A DNA stretch of 64,000 nucleotides from Longilinea arvoryzae. GTDB taxonomy: Bacteria; Chloroflexota; Anaerolineae; Anaerolineales; Anaerolineaceae. Positions 7,988 through 16,913 of the stretch are shown in pieces (positions within the stretch are counted from its first letter, which is position 1; the number at the start of each line of letters is the position of its first letter). The notes under the pieces were generated by a model, which saw nothing but the letters and a program-made list of their open reading frames with translations, was not told the origin of the DNA and made no database searches. A program made the position numbers and the translations under genes. The DNA is taken from assembly GCF_001050235.1 (NCBI RefSeq), contig NZ_DF967972.1, forward strand, positions 1,130,475 through 1,194,474, read 5' to 3'.

Positions 7988-8589
7988 CCAGGGTCGGGCA
8001 CATACAGGCAGGTCACGTCGCCGCTGTCTGAACAAAGCGCGTCCGTTGGGCAGCGCAGCAGCCACCAGGCCACCCACATATCTCCGACGGCGCCGGCGGC
8101 GTTGAGCGTGATGACCAGGAACAGCGCCGGGACCCAATTCACCGGCAGGATGACCAGCAGCAAAATGCCGATCAGGCTGATTCCAACCAACGGCGCCAGG
8201 CTGGTGATGAGATAGGACGTGCGCGGAATGTACCAATCCGGCGCGGCGGCGAAGGCATAGGTACCGCGAAAACCGAATCGAGGGCGGGCGCCTGTAAAAT
8301 ACCAGAAGCAAATCCCGTGAAAGGCTTCGTGAATCACCATCATCACGGCGGATAGACCCACCACAATCAAAATATCGACGATGAAATTGCTGGCGTTTTC
8401 GACGGTGAAGGTGAACGTGGTGGCCATATCCTGCGGCCGCAGCCATTGCAACAGCAGAAGCAGGATCACCGAGGTGAGGCCGAGCGCGGCCAGGCTGACG
8501 ATGTTGAGCAGCAGCATGGGCGCATTTTCTTTGATGGAGAGTCGTTTGAACAGACGATATTGCTGGGGTAGTGTCTTTGTAGGTGACAT
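7969..8589 (-). CDS. DUF3267-type membrane metalloprotease-like protein
   Basis: 206 residues with about four membrane segments. HEAFHG (about residue 87) is a zincin-like HExxH motif inside the family pattern, before a helix and the FRGTYAFAAAPDWYIPR block. The start is taken at ATG 8589 because the residues before it in frame are Pro/His-rich and belong to the antisense of the phosphatase tail. No strong ribosome site is present. Its 3' end overlaps the YgjP-like gene by 19 bp, tail to tail. Intramembrane proteolysis is likely for the family but unproven here. Confidence 0.82.
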   Translation of the reverse strand: MSPTKTLPQQYRLFKRLSIKENAPMLLLNIVSLAALGLTSVILLLLLQWLRPQDMATTFTFTVENASNFIVDILIVVGLSAVMMVIHEAFHGICFWYFTGARPRFGFRGTYAFAAAPDWYIPRTSYLITSLAPLVGISLIGILLLVILPVNWVPALFLVITLNAAGAVGDMWVAWWLLRCPTDALCSDSGDVTCLYVPDPGQIASR

Positions 8590-8627
8590 CGAACCAACTT
8601 TTACGGATGGATTTTGGCGATAATTCT

Positions 8628-9881
8628 TCAGGGTTGGGTTGTGTTGGTAGGCCAGGGGGTTAGTGTGACCGCGCCGGGCCGGGCCGTGAGAGCGGTCGGC
8701 TGGGTAGGCCCTGCAACCGTTGGCGAAGCACCCGTGGGTGCGGTCGTCGTCGGCGAAACGGCGGAAGGTTGGAGGGTGGCGTTGATTCCGGGAACCGGTT
8801 GCGTGAAGGGCAGGGTGACAGCCGGCGCCGGGGTGCGGGGTGTGGGCGTAGGCAGGCGCCGTCCACCCAGGAATATGGAGCCAATTTGCAACACGATGAC
8901 CAGCGCCGCCACCAGAACCAATCCGATGACCAACAGCAGCCATTTTCGCAGTCGCCGTAAGGCGCGATTGGCTCGCCGGGGCTCCGCCGGCCTTCCGCTT
9001 TCGGTCGCCAACGGACGGGTGGAACTGGATTGGGCCGCGCTGCGCGGTTCGGTCAACTGTTGGGGTTCGTAGTTTTCTGGAATTTGAATGGCGATGACGG
9101 TGATGTTGTCACTGGCGTTTCGGCTGCACGCCAGATCGATCAACGTCTGAACCGCGCGTTCGATGGGCAGTGTCCGCAGGGTGGAGTAGATGTCCGCAGC
9201 GGCCACCACATCGGTGAGACCGTCCGTGCATAACAGCAGCGTATCGCCAGACATCAACGGCAGTCCCTGATTGGCTTCTGCCTGGGTATCGGTTTCGCCG
9301 CCCAGTAAACGCATGCGCATGTCTACATCGGGTGGGGTGGGTGAGCCCAGAAAACGCCGGATGACGTGCGCGTTGGGATGATTGTGGACCTGTTCGGGCT
9401 TGAGAATGCCGCTTTCGAGCGCTTCCTGAACCCAGGTATGGTCGGTGGAGAGCTGTAAGATATTCTGGCCGCGCACCAGATAAATCCGCGAGTCGCCGAC
9501 CGTGGCGGTATACAGGCGGCGGCCAATGATCCAGGTCACGGCGCAGGTGGCGCCCATGCCATACAGTTGCGGATCCTTTTTCGAATAGGTCAGAATACCC
9601 TGACTGGCGGCCTGAATGCTTTCACGCAGTGAAGCCAGCGGCAGGCTGCCGTCGCTGGCGGCCAGGTTTTCACTGATCTGGTTGACGGCAATCTCGGCCG
9701 CAACTTCGCCGGCGCGGTGGCCGCCGATGCCGTCGCTCAATACCGCCACCAGCGCCGGGGTGGCGTTCTCGACGCCCAGGTGGTAAGCCGAAATGGCGTA
9801 GCGGTCTTCATTTTTCTTGCCTGCCATGCCGGGATGAGTCAACGCCGACACAGGCAGATGGGATTGATCAACGCGTATCAT
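8628..9881 (-). CDS. PP2C-type Ser/Thr phosphatase with membrane anchor and Pro/Thr tail
   Basis: 417 residues. Residues 10-270 are a complete PP2C domain: KKNEDRY, LSDGIGGHRAGE, GMGATC, VGDSRIYLV, LLCTDGLTDVV and ASDNITVI, which supply the metal-binding Asp residues. A basic segment (about 300-312) precedes a membrane helix (about 315-338), and the outside tail is rich in TPTP-type repeats. It dephosphorylates Ser/Thr on proteins in the cytoplasm. Its start overlaps the VWA-FHA gene by four bases (ATGA), so the two are translated together; FHA domains bind phospho-Thr, which fits a joint signalling role. No Hanks-type kinase is in the window. Confidence 0.93.
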   Translation of the reverse strand: MIRVDQSHLPVSALTHPGMAGKKNEDRYAISAYHLGVENATPALVAVLSDGIGGHRAGEVAAEIAVNQISENLAASDGSLPLASLRESIQAASQGILTYSKKDPQLYGMGATCAVTWIIGRRLYTATVGDSRIYLVRGQNILQLSTDHTWVQEALESGILKPEQVHNHPNAHVIRRFLGSPTPPDVDMRMRLLGGETDTQAEANQGLPLMSGDTLLLCTDGLTDVVAAADIYSTLRTLPIERAVQTLIDLACSRNASDNITVIAIQIPENYEPQQLTEPRSAAQSSSTRPLATESGRPAEPRRANRALRRLRKWLLLVIGLVLVAALVIVLQIGSIFLGGRRLPTPTPRTPAPAVTLPFTQPVPGINATLQPSAVSPTTTAPTGASPTVAGPTQPTALTARPGAVTLTPWPTNTTQP

Positions 9882-11806
9882 GAGCGTTCCTCTTCGTAAG
9901 GCACCACCTGAGGCCGGGATTGCTGACCGGGATGGGTAAGTTCGAAGCGGAAGGCGGCCCGACCGATGTGGACCAGGTCGCCGTGCTCCAGGCGGGTGCC
10001 GCGCGCCGAAACCGGCGCAAAATTGACCCAGGTGCCGGCTATCGAACCGGCGTCAGCCAGGTAGAAACTGCCGTCGGGAGCCCGGTAGATGCGAGCGTGC
10101 AGCGGGTCGACGCTGGGTAGATCGATCACGATTATAGCCTGCTTGCTGTCGCTGCCCAGGGTGATTTCGCGCCGCGCCAGGGCGATCTGGCTGCCCGGGA
10201 TGGGCGTGGCATGCAGCGCGGCTGTCAGGTCGTCGTTTTCGGGCAGGCGGTGCAGAATGGCCGGCGGGCCGGAAGAAGCGACTTTGTGCGCAGCGACCCT
10301 GGGCAGAGGTTCGTTGCGAATGGGCACAGGTTGGGTGAGCGGATCGCGTTCCAGGCGCCGTTTCTGCACCCGGTTGATGGACGGAGCTTGCCGGCGGCGG
10401 TGCAGGACGGTGACCAGTACCAGCAGAGCGACCGCGCAGGCGCCGGCGATTAGCCATTGATCACGGCTCAACCATTCGAAGAAGGACAGGTTGGGTTTGG
10501 GGGCGACGCTGATTTCCACCGGGAGCTGGATGCTCTTGCGGCTCAAACCGAGCTGATCGATGGCTTCAAGCTGTAAAACCACGGTACCGCTTTGTTGGAA
10601 AGCTGACAGCGGCAGGGTCAGGCGGTCGAAGGGCTCAGTCTGGTTTTCAGCCACCAGCTCACCGTTGGCGTACAGCCGGGTGGCCTGGAGCGTGCGCGGA
10701 TGGCCGTCGCTAAATTCGATCAGGGCGCGGATGACCATGCTCGCGGGTACGATTTGCGCAGCCTGTTCGCGAGATGGGTGCGTCCAGCTCAATTCCATGG
10801 ATTGCGGCGGAGCCAGGAAGATCGGATTGGGGGGTTGCACATCCAACACAAAGCTTTGCGGGGCGCTGATGAATTCGGCGCCGCCCAGTTCCAGCTTTAC
10901 GGCCAGCTTTTGCGTGCCGCTTTCCGCGATCTGCGAGGTCCATTGGGCCTGGTAAACCTGGCGCAGCGGAGCGATGGACTGTTCGAGATCCGGCAGGGTC
11001 TCGCTGCCGCTGAAAATGATCAACTTCCCGCCGCTTTGTTCAGCCATGCTTTTCAGCGGCGCCACCAGCTCGGGCGAGCGGTCCGCCGCCGTGGCCGGCG
11101 CCAGCAACCAGACATCCACGCGCACGCCCAACTGGCCGGCGCGTTTGCTTAAGTTCTTGAGCGCGTCCAATGAACCGGCCTGGGGCAGCGGGGTGATGTA
11201 CAACAAATAACGCTTCATCAACGCGGACGGATTGGGGTCTGTGGCCAGATCCAGCGCTTCGGACAGGCTCAGCAGCGACGATTGCTGTTTGGCCAGATCG
11301 GGCTGGAAGGATTCCAGCGTCTGTCCCCAATCGTCCGAGCCGCGCAGGCGGATGGTTTGCAGGCCGGTGTTGGACGCCAGGCTGAGGTCGTCGTTGGAGC
11401 CGGGCGGATTGGCCGCTGCCCAATCCAGCAGCGCGGTCTGGATGGCAGCGAAACGCGAGATCCCCTGGCTGCGGTTGGCAAAGGTGGGATTCAGGTTGTA
11501 GGCCAGGATCATCTGCACGCCCGGTTCCACCTGTTTCAGGTCGTCCAGCGCCAGGGAAACGTTGTTTTCGAGAATGCTGATCTGATCCATCGTCAGGCCA
11601 TTGCGGAACTGGCCCTGCTCATCGAAGGATTCAAAATAGAGCGTCATCTGCGGGAAGGACTCGGCTTCCAGCGTGGTGATGCGCACTGAACCGGCGCTGT
11701 CTTGCGCCGCCACGGGCGCAGGCCAGATTAAGAGGACGGCGACGAGCAGAGAGACGCACAGCCGCCGCGCGGTCGATAGAAATCCGCGCTGCCGGGGAAA
11801 AGCCAT
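9878..11806 (-). CDS. Secreted/membrane VWA-like protein with cytoplasmic FHA domain
   Basis: 642 residues. A signal peptide ends near AQD (about residue 35). The outside part (about 40-440) resembles a von Willebrand A domain followed by beta-sandwich segments. A membrane helix (about 450-470) leads to a basic linker and a C-terminal FHA domain (about 545-630) with LGSDSKQAIIVIDLPSVDPLHARI and GTWVNF. The likely role is to pass an external state to phosphoprotein signalling, together with the overlapping PP2C gene. The start is ATG 11806 rather than GTG 11821 because the promoter -10 box overlaps the latter, giving a leaderless message. Confidence 0.85.
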   Translation of the reverse strand: MAFPRQRGFLSTARRLCVSLLVAVLLIWPAPVAAQDSAGSVRITTLEAESFPQMTLYFESFDEQGQFRNGLTMDQISILENNVSLALDDLKQVEPGVQMILAYNLNPTFANRSQGISRFAAIQTALLDWAAANPPGSNDDLSLASNTGLQTIRLRGSDDWGQTLESFQPDLAKQQSSLLSLSEALDLATDPNPSALMKRYLLYITPLPQAGSLDALKNLSKRAGQLGVRVDVWLLAPATAADRSPELVAPLKSMAEQSGGKLIIFSGSETLPDLEQSIAPLRQVYQAQWTSQIAESGTQKLAVKLELGGAEFISAPQSFVLDVQPPNPIFLAPPQSMELSWTHPSREQAAQIVPASMVIRALIEFSDGHPRTLQATRLYANGELVAENQTEPFDRLTLPLSAFQQSGTVVLQLEAIDQLGLSRKSIQLPVEISVAPKPNLSFFEWLSRDQWLIAGACAVALLVLVTVLHRRRQAPSINRVQKRRLERDPLTQPVPIRNEPLPRVAAHKVASSGPPAILHRLPENDDLTAALHATPIPGSQIALARREITLGSDSKQAIIVIDLPSVDPLHARIYRAPDGSFYLADAGSIAGTWVNFAPVSARGTRLEHGDLVHIGRAAFRFELTHPGQQSRPQVVPYEEERS

Positions 11807-11812
11807 GTTCAA

Positions 11813-11840
11813 ATTGTACACGATTTGAGCGCGAGGACAA
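11813..11840 (-). promoter_or_regulatory. Promoter of the VWA-FHA/PP2C operon, leaderless geometry
   Basis: On the minus strand TTGTCC (11840-11835) and TACAAT (11818-11813) are separated by 16 nt. Six bases separate TACAAT from ATG 11806, so transcription would begin at the start codon itself. Confidence 0.6.
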
Positions 11841-11924
11841 CCAAAAAAGGAGAGGCGCGTTAGGCAGAGCCGCGGCCTTTTTGATCCTTAATGAATTCAG
11901 GGTTTCATTTTCTATAAAATTATC

Positions 11925-11930
11925 TATAAT
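11925..11930 (+). promoter_or_regulatory. -10 box seven bases before the CAP-LysM start codon
   Basis: TATAAT at 11925-11930 precedes ATG 11938 by seven bases and no ribosome site is present; no good -35 hexamer is seen in the AT-rich stretch upstream. Confidence 0.5.
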
Positions 11931-11937
11931 TTGATCT

Positions 11938-12882
11938 ATGAAATCAATAATATTTCCTCGCTTCCTGCTGACTCTGGCTTTTGCGTTGGCTCTGTTTGCG
12001 CTCCCGGACGGCGTGGTGCGTGCAGCCGATCCATCCGCGCAGGATTTGATCTCCGCGGTGAATGGCCTGCGCTCCGGGAAGGGGCTGTCCGCCTACGCGA
12101 TCGACGCCAGCCTGAGCGGTTATGCCCAGGCACAGGCCGATTACATGGCTTCGACCGGTACGCTTACCCACACCCGGCCGGACGGCTCGGTGCCGTGGGA
12201 CAGCGGCCTCAAGGAAGACATCGCCTACGGACAGATGCTGACGCCGGACATCGCCATCAACCAGATCTGGACGGACGCTCTGCACTACGACCCAATGGTG
12301 CTGCCGGACGGCGTGGTTGGCGCCGGCGTTGCGCGGAATGGAGATTCGCTTTACTTCAGCCTGGTAATCCGGCCTTCCGGCGCGAATGTGGCGGCCACCC
12401 TGCCGGCGCAACCGCAGCCCAGGCAGGCGCTGGCAGCCGTTTTGGCGGCTACTCCGACCACCTCCATCACGGTCAACGCGGATGGCTCAATTTCCTACCT
12501 GGTGCGAAGCGGCGATACCTTGACCGGCATCGCGGCCCAATTTGGCGTCACGGTCATCGAACTCAAAGCCTGGAATCGAATCGGCGATGACAACATCGTC
12601 TTTTCGAACACCTGGCTGGTCATCCACCCGGCCAGCACAGCCACCCCCACACCAGAACCCAGCACAACTCCGGCACCCGAAACGCCGACGCCGATTGTCT
12701 CAATCACGGTCGAAGCCCCGACTCTTACACCCCAGCCCTCTGCAACACCGATCCCCACACCGGCGGGTTTCTTTGCCGGCGTACCGGGCTTTTTCTCGAA
12801 GAATGTGGGCGGTTTGATCGTTGGAGTGGCGCTGGGGTTGGTGTTGGGATTGTTCTTCGCGCAGTTCGGGAGAAGAAGATAA
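11938..12882 (+). CDS. Secreted CAP (SCP/PR1) and LysM protein with C-terminal anchor
   Basis: 314 residues. A signal peptide (about 1-29, ending VRAAD) is followed by a CAP domain (about 33-140) with LISAVNGLRSGKGL, LSGYAQAQADYMASTGTLTHTRPDGS and a later Tyr-containing block, then a LysM domain (about 180-225, YLVRSGDTLTGIAAQFGV), a TPTP-rich linker and a C-terminal membrane helix with a GRRR end. LysM binds peptidoglycan-like glycans; CAP domains in bacteria have no single agreed activity. The protein is thus tethered outside the membrane. It is divergent from the VWA-FHA operon, and both have leaderless-type starts. Confidence 0.88.
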   Translation: MKSIIFPRFLLTLAFALALFALPDGVVRAADPSAQDLISAVNGLRSGKGLSAYAIDASLSGYAQAQADYMASTGTLTHTRPDGSVPWDSGLKEDIAYGQMLTPDIAINQIWTDALHYDPMVLPDGVVGAGVARNGDSLYFSLVIRPSGANVAATLPAQPQPRQALAAVLAATPTTSITVNADGSISYLVRSGDTLTGIAAQFGVTVIELKAWNRIGDDNIVFSNTWLVIHPASTATPTPEPSTTPAPETPTPIVSITVEAPTLTPQPSATPIPTPAGFFAGVPGFFSKNVGGLIVGVALGLVLGLFFAQFGRRR

Positions 12883-12887
12883 GAAAA

Positions 12888-13062
12888 GACTGCCACAGAA
12901 ATCACAGAGTGAGGATTTGAAAAAAAAGAAGAAAAAAGAGCAAAGAAAAGGGGAGTTTCAAGAAATAAACCTCAAATTCCCCTCTTCTCCGCATACCCAA
13001 TACCGTAGTCCCAATACCGGTCGACCTTTCACGCTTCACCCTTCACTTCTTTTACTGGTACA
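12888..13062. repeat. Intergenic repeat patch (CACAGAG, CCCAATACCG and TTCACCC motifs)
   Basis: The gap starts with CCACAGAAATCACAGAG and a purine tract, holds CCCAATACCG twice, 14 nt apart (a third partial copy precedes), and ends with TTCACGCTTCACCCTTCAC. No gene is seen. A TACAAT box at 13059-13064 may serve the next gene. Confidence 0.5.
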
Positions 13063-13092
13063 ATTGTCCTATTCCACGAGTCGGAGGTTTGC

Positions 13093-13353
13093 ATGAAGCA
13101 ATTCTGGGTGGAAGGTTTGGTGCAGCCGCGTGGACGCGGAAAAAAGCCCGCCCCGGTCGAGGCGTTCAGCCGCGCCTACTGGGCCGAAACCGCCGCCGAA
13201 GCGCTGCGCAGCGCCGAAGCGGAGTTGAACGGCGGCGCCTGGGTGGAACAGCCGCGAGTCTCGCTGACTTCAGAAGCCGAGCGCATGCGTTCCATGGGCG
13301 CGCCCGAACTGCCGGGCATGCCCCCGCCCAGGAAAACCGGTAAGAAGAAGTAA
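13093..13353 (+). CDS. Small hypothetical protein
   Basis: 86 residues, not recognised. ATG 13093 has an excellent ribosome site (GGAGG, seven bases upstream), which supports it as a real gene. The N-terminal half (KQFWVEGLVQPRGRGKKP) looks like a short beta-hairpin domain with an aromatic core, followed by a helix rich in Ala and Glu, and a Pro-rich, Lys-rich tail (GMPPPRKTGKKK). No signal or membrane segment. It stands alone between the CAP gene and the structured leader of the GNAT gene. Confidence 0.65.
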   Translation: MKQFWVEGLVQPRGRGKKPAPVEAFSRAYWAETAAEALRSAEAELNGGAWVEQPRVSLTSEAERMRSMGAPELPGMPPPRKTGKKK

Positions 13354-13383
13354 ACCGCCGCCGGATCGCCGGGGTGGGCGTCG

Positions 13384-13487
13384 CAGGCAGCGGCAAGACC
13401 CGCTGGGCTGCCAGGCAGGATTACCAGTAAACGAAAGTAATTCATCTTTCCAACCCGCGTGAAGCCGGTCGCTGACCGGAGGGGTTG
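13384..13487 (+). ncRNA. Candidate structured 5' leader of the GNAT gene
   Basis: The 156-nt gap before the GNAT gene contains CAGCGG/CCGCTG (13388-13405) with a competing GGCAGC/GCTGCC pairing, and a nested structure: CAACCC 13451-13456 with GGGTTG 13482-13487 enclosing CCGGTC/GACCGG 13465-13479. There is no T-run, so it is not a plain terminator. It does not match a riboswitch class I can name. Confidence 0.4.
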
Positions 13488-13509
13488 AGGTTGCAAAACA
13501 GGAGCGAAA

Positions 13510-13971
13510 ATGGAAACGGTCACGCTGCGTAAAATCACACGCGAAAACTGGGAAAGGATCATCGACCTGAAGGTTCGCGACGAGCAGAAGCGTTTCGTCG
13601 CCAGCAACCTGTATTCCCTGGCCGAGGCCAAAGTTTTCCCGGACTGCGTGCCGCTGGCGATTTACGCAGCCGAACAGCCGGTGGGTTTCTTGATGTACGC
13701 CTATGAAAACGACCGCCGCGAATGGTGGATCTTTCGCCTGATGATCGCGGAAGAAGAGCAAGGCAAAGGCTACGGACGGGCTGCCATGCGCCTGGGCATC
13801 GAGCGCATGCGCGCGAACCCCGACTGCGACCGGATTTTCATCAGTTTCGAGCCCGAAAACAGCGTCGCCGAGCAGCTTTATCGCAGCCTGGGATTTGTGC
13901 CCAACCATGAAATTCTCGGGGGTGAAGTGGTCTACCGGCTGGATCCACCGCAAAAATCCGAAACGGCCTAG
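13510..13971 (+). CDS. GNAT-family N-acetyltransferase (spermidine/diamine acetyltransferase-like)
   Basis: 153 residues covering one GNAT fold. The acetyl-CoA-binding loop is EEQGKGYGRAAM (about residues 95-106), preceded by the strand WWIFRLMIA and followed by ENSVAEQLYRSLGF. The layout and the N-terminal VTLRKITRENWERIIDLKV resemble the polyamine-type branch (BltD/SpeG-like), but the substrate is a guess. The start at ATG 13510 follows AGGAG. The upstream leader is strongly structured, hinting at regulation in the message. Confidence 0.85.
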   Translation: METVTLRKITRENWERIIDLKVRDEQKRFVASNLYSLAEAKVFPDCVPLAIYAAEQPVGFLMYAYENDRREWWIFRLMIAEEEQGKGYGRAAMRLGIERMRANPDCDRIFISFEPENSVAEQLYRSLGFVPNHEILGGEVVYRLDPPQKSETA

Positions 13972-13990
13972 CAACCCACTGGCAACCTAC

Positions 13991-14019
13991 TTGCCAAGTC
14001 GGCTCCCTTCATGTACACT
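13991..14019 (+). promoter_or_regulatory. Sigma70-type promoter of the LuxR-type regulator
   Basis: TTGCCA at 13991-13996 and TACACT at 14014-14019 are separated by 17 nt, 45 nt before the start codon. Confidence 0.55.
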
Positions 14020-14064
14020 AAGAAAGTTGAATTTTGCGGTTTTAACACCTTAAGGAATCTCATC

Positions 14065-14706
14065 ATGCTCGACGTAAAACCAATTCGGGTCCTGTTGGTG
14101 GACGACCACGCCGTTGTGCGCAGCGGTTTGAGTGCTTTTTTGACCATATACGATGATCTGGAACTGGCCGGCGAAGCCCGGGACGGCGCCGAAGCTGTGC
14201 GGCTGTGCCGCCAACTGCAGCCGGATGTGGTGCTGATGGATTTGGTCATGCCGGAAATGGATGGGGCCACAGCGACCCGCCAGATTCGCCAGTTTTGCCC
14301 GCATACCCAGGTGATCGTATTGACCAGCTTTCGCGAGGACGAGCTGGTGCAGGGCGCGCTGCAGGCTGGAGCAATTGGTTATCTGTTGAAGAATGTAGCC
14401 GCGGATGAACTGGCGCGGGCCATCCGCGCAGCCGCGGCGGGGCGACCCACCCTGGCGCCAGAGGCGGCGCAGGCTTTGATTCACGCCGCCACCCAGCCGC
14501 CGGCGCCGGGTTTCGACCTGACCGAGCGCGAGCGCGAGGTGTTGGGACTGATGTCGCGTGGGCTTAGCAATAACGAAATTGCCGATAAGCTGGTCATCAG
14601 CCGCTCGACGGTGAAATTTCACGTCTCGAGCATCCTTTCCAAACTGGGCGTCGCCAGCCGCACTGAGGCGGTGGCCATGGCTCTGCAGAACAAACTGGTG
14701 AAGTAA
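14065..14706 (+). CDS. NarL/LuxR-type response regulator (orphan)
   Basis: 213 residues. Receiver domain about 1-125 with VDDHAVVR, the phospho-acceptor in [13 protein letters not shown] and the Lys in LLKN; HTH about 150-205 with [20 protein letters not shown]. The start at ATG 14065 is chosen because AAGGAA precedes it; the upstream in-frame codons lie in the promoter region. No kinase gene is adjacent. It has its own promoter and terminator, so it is a single-gene unit. The sequence is close to the LiaR/DevR type. Confidence 0.92.
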   Translation: MLDVKPIRVLLVDDHAVVRSGLSAFLTIYDDLELAGEARDGAEAVRLCRQLQPDVVLMDLVMPEMDGATATRQIRQFCPHTQVIVLTSFREDELVQGALQAGAIGYLLKNVAADELARAIRAAAAGRPTLAPEAAQALIHAATQPPAPGFDLTEREREVLGLMSRGLSNNEIADKLVISRSTVKFHVSSILSKLGVASRTEAVAMALQNKLVK

Positions 14707-14749
14707 GTCATTTTATTTGAGCTTTTGAAAAGCGATTTGAAACCAGCCT

Positions 14750-14781
14750 GCCAGGGAATCATCCCTGGCGGATTGTTTTTT
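14750..14781 (+). terminator. Intrinsic terminator after the LuxR-type regulator
   Basis: GCCAGGGA at 14750-14757 pairs with TCCCTGGC at 14762-14769, followed by GGATTG and a six-T run. Confidence 0.8.
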
Positions 14782-15030
14782 CTTCCAAAAACAATGGATC
14801 TTCGTTTGTATAATCTGACGAACACCGGCACTAACACCAGCATATTGCTCAAAATGAACACCTGGCCCGGCATGAAGTCGGTTAACGGGGTTCGCATGCA
14901 GGGTAACCTGCCGGTTCGGCCATCGGATCGAAGAGAAATCGCAATCCACTCGCTGGGCGTTTCAGGCCAATAAGCGGCCTCCCTGTTCTTCAGTCCAGCT
15001 ACGGTTCCCTGATACCGGATATGGGCTCTC
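14782..15030. other. Intergenic stretch without a recognisable gene
   Basis: A TATAAT box lies at 14809-14814, but the short frame behind it (to 14973) has no ribosome site and no recognisable motif. It may hold a small RNA or a decayed gene; nothing firmer can be said. Confidence 0.4.
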
Positions 15031-16659
15031 TTATGGCTTCGCAGTGTTCAGATCATATCGATAGATTGTCCCATCCGACGTAACCACAATGGGGATGGAT
15101 TGGCTGAAAAATATATTGCGGCTGGCAATCCAATTCTCCGGCAGGCAATCGATGAACAAACGGGCCACGTCATCGTTGAACATTGCCAAGAGTAGGCCAT
15201 CTCGATAACGACGGTCATCCGCTGTTTCACCGGACCCAAATGGGATCCCTTTCCTAGCCCTGATACTCTCGCAATTGAATTCAGGGAACCCATAGGGATA
15301 TTTATTTGTGTGAAGCAGGATGACTGCATCCTGGTTGGAGATCAACCGGCTTTCACTGGGTAAATTCCGGATCACTTCAAGCAATTCGGAATGGACGTAT
15401 TTCGCCTGCAAATAACCTTCTTCCATGTTATGACGGTTGGTCGCCCAATCGAAGGTGTTTTTTGCAGAGGCAGGCAGGTATCCGGCCACGAATGCCAGCA
15501 GAATTGCAAAAGTAAAAACCGATCTCCTGTTTCCAAAGCCATCGAATGATATCCCCAGCAAGATGGCCAGGATCAATAAGAAGCCGGGCAATAGTGGGAG
15601 CAGCGTCCTGCCATAGATGTCAGGCGGGATTGATGAGAAAACGGACGAAGCAAAAAGGATAAATGTGTAACTTATGACGAACAACAGCAGGACGAGCAGG
15701 ACGACGAGACGAGAATCGTGTTTGACCCATAATGCCCGGTAGTGTTTGAAATTCAGGGCAATGAAAAAACCAAGAATGACGGAACAGATTACCAGGACGA
15801 CTACCCTGCGTGGGCGGATGTCTGGAATGAGGTTTGCCGGGGGGATCCATTTCAAGATCGTGTCGTATATGCCATAAAGGAAAACAGCGCAACGGTGGAT
15901 GAAGTCTTCCGGTATCACGAACGATCGGTTCACATCGGTGGAATAGGACCTGCTCTTGATGAAGAACCAGTAACTGAGGGGGATGGCGCCGATTGCGCCA
16001 TAAAGAAATGAATAGAGCCACTTTTTTAGAGGGCGAATATGCATAAAGATCAAAATTGCAGCGCATCCCAAGAGGATACTCGATACGCCGATGAAGCGTG
16101 TAAAAGCGGCCAGTCCGGCAAGGATGGCCGAGAAGATCAACCAGGGCATTCCACCTTGCCTGGCAGCGATACCCTTAAGCAGTGTAACCAGGGAAGCCAG
16201 CATCAACAGCAGGTACAGCGGCTCAGACATGGCACCGGTGAAGGCGGTAAAGAAATCGAGGTTTAGAAACAAGCAAAGGGGAACCAGAAGGCTGGCCAAC
16301 CAATTATGGGTCAATCTTCCGGCCCAAATACTACAACCAATCAGAATCACGGAGCATATAAGGACGTTTCCGACGATCACCCCTTCGATGAGTGAAAGGT
16401 TCAGGAGATCCAGCCCAGCCAGGCTCATTGAATAGAACGGCGGATTAAGACCCGCAAACGACAAGCGCCCTGAGGGATAATTGGTTACAAAGCCATTTCC
16501 TTCGGCGATATTGTGCGCAAGGTTGAAATACAAGGCCGTGTCGCTGTTCGCCCAGGGATCCATCTGCATGCAATAAATTAAAGAAAGGGTACTTAAAACG
16601 GCTAACAGGAGGTATATAAATACATTTCTATCAAGCTTGGATTTTTCAAAAAAATGCAT
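15031..16659 (-). CDS. GT39/ArnT-like multi-pass membrane glycosyltransferase
   Basis: 542 residues with roughly ten membrane helices. The first outside loop has NSDTALYFNLAHNIAEG, the position where PMT/ArnT-family enzymes keep an acidic catalytic residue, and SGRLSFAGLNPPFYSM follows. The C-terminal 130 residues form a soluble outside domain (SESRLISNQDAVILLHTNKYPY). Members transfer sugars from polyprenyl-phosphate donors to lipids or proteins; the acceptor here is unknown. GAGGGTG precedes ATG 16659. The C-terminal domain is duplicated as a broken copy at 17772-18107. Confidence 0.8.
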   Translation of the reverse strand: MHFFEKSKLDRNVFIYLLLAVLSTLSLIYCMQMDPWANSDTALYFNLAHNIAEGNGFVTNYPSGRLSFAGLNPPFYSMSLAGLDLLNLSLIEGVIVGNVLICSVILIGCSIWAGRLTHNWLASLLVPLCLFLNLDFFTAFTGAMSEPLYLLLMLASLVTLLKGIAARQGGMPWLIFSAILAGLAAFTRFIGVSSILLGCAAILIFMHIRPLKKWLYSFLYGAIGAIPLSYWFFIKSRSYSTDVNRSFVIPEDFIHRCAVFLYGIYDTILKWIPPANLIPDIRPRRVVVLVICSVILGFFIALNFKHYRALWVKHDSRLVVLLVLLLFVISYTFILFASSVFSSIPPDIYGRTLLPLLPGFLLILAILLGISFDGFGNRRSVFTFAILLAFVAGYLPASAKNTFDWATNRHNMEEGYLQAKYVHSELLEVIRNLPSESRLISNQDAVILLHTNKYPYGFPEFNCESIRARKGIPFGSGETADDRRYRDGLLLAMFNDDVARLFIDCLPENWIASRNIFFSQSIPIVVTSDGTIYRYDLNTAKP

Positions 16660-16913
16660 TATTTTTCACCCTCGCAGTGAATATAACAATTCGAATCTGC
16701 TTGAAAAAAATTGTCGAAACTTATACCTTATCTACTATTATGACCTAAAGCAGCACATTGGGGTGTTGAGAAATGTCATTGTGGAAAATGTGTTTTGTCC
16801 TTCTTTTCCTTTCCAGTCATGCGCTTCCTAAACACGAAAGAAATTTAGGACGTGAGACCCGTGCCGGATTGTAAAAATAAGCGCTGGCGTTTCTTCGATC
16901 CGGCAGTTTGATA

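Noticed and set aside
14725..14973. 82-codon plus-strand frame after the LuxR-type regulator
   Set aside because: Its start lies inside the region just before the terminator hairpin, it has no ribosome site and the product has no recognisable features.
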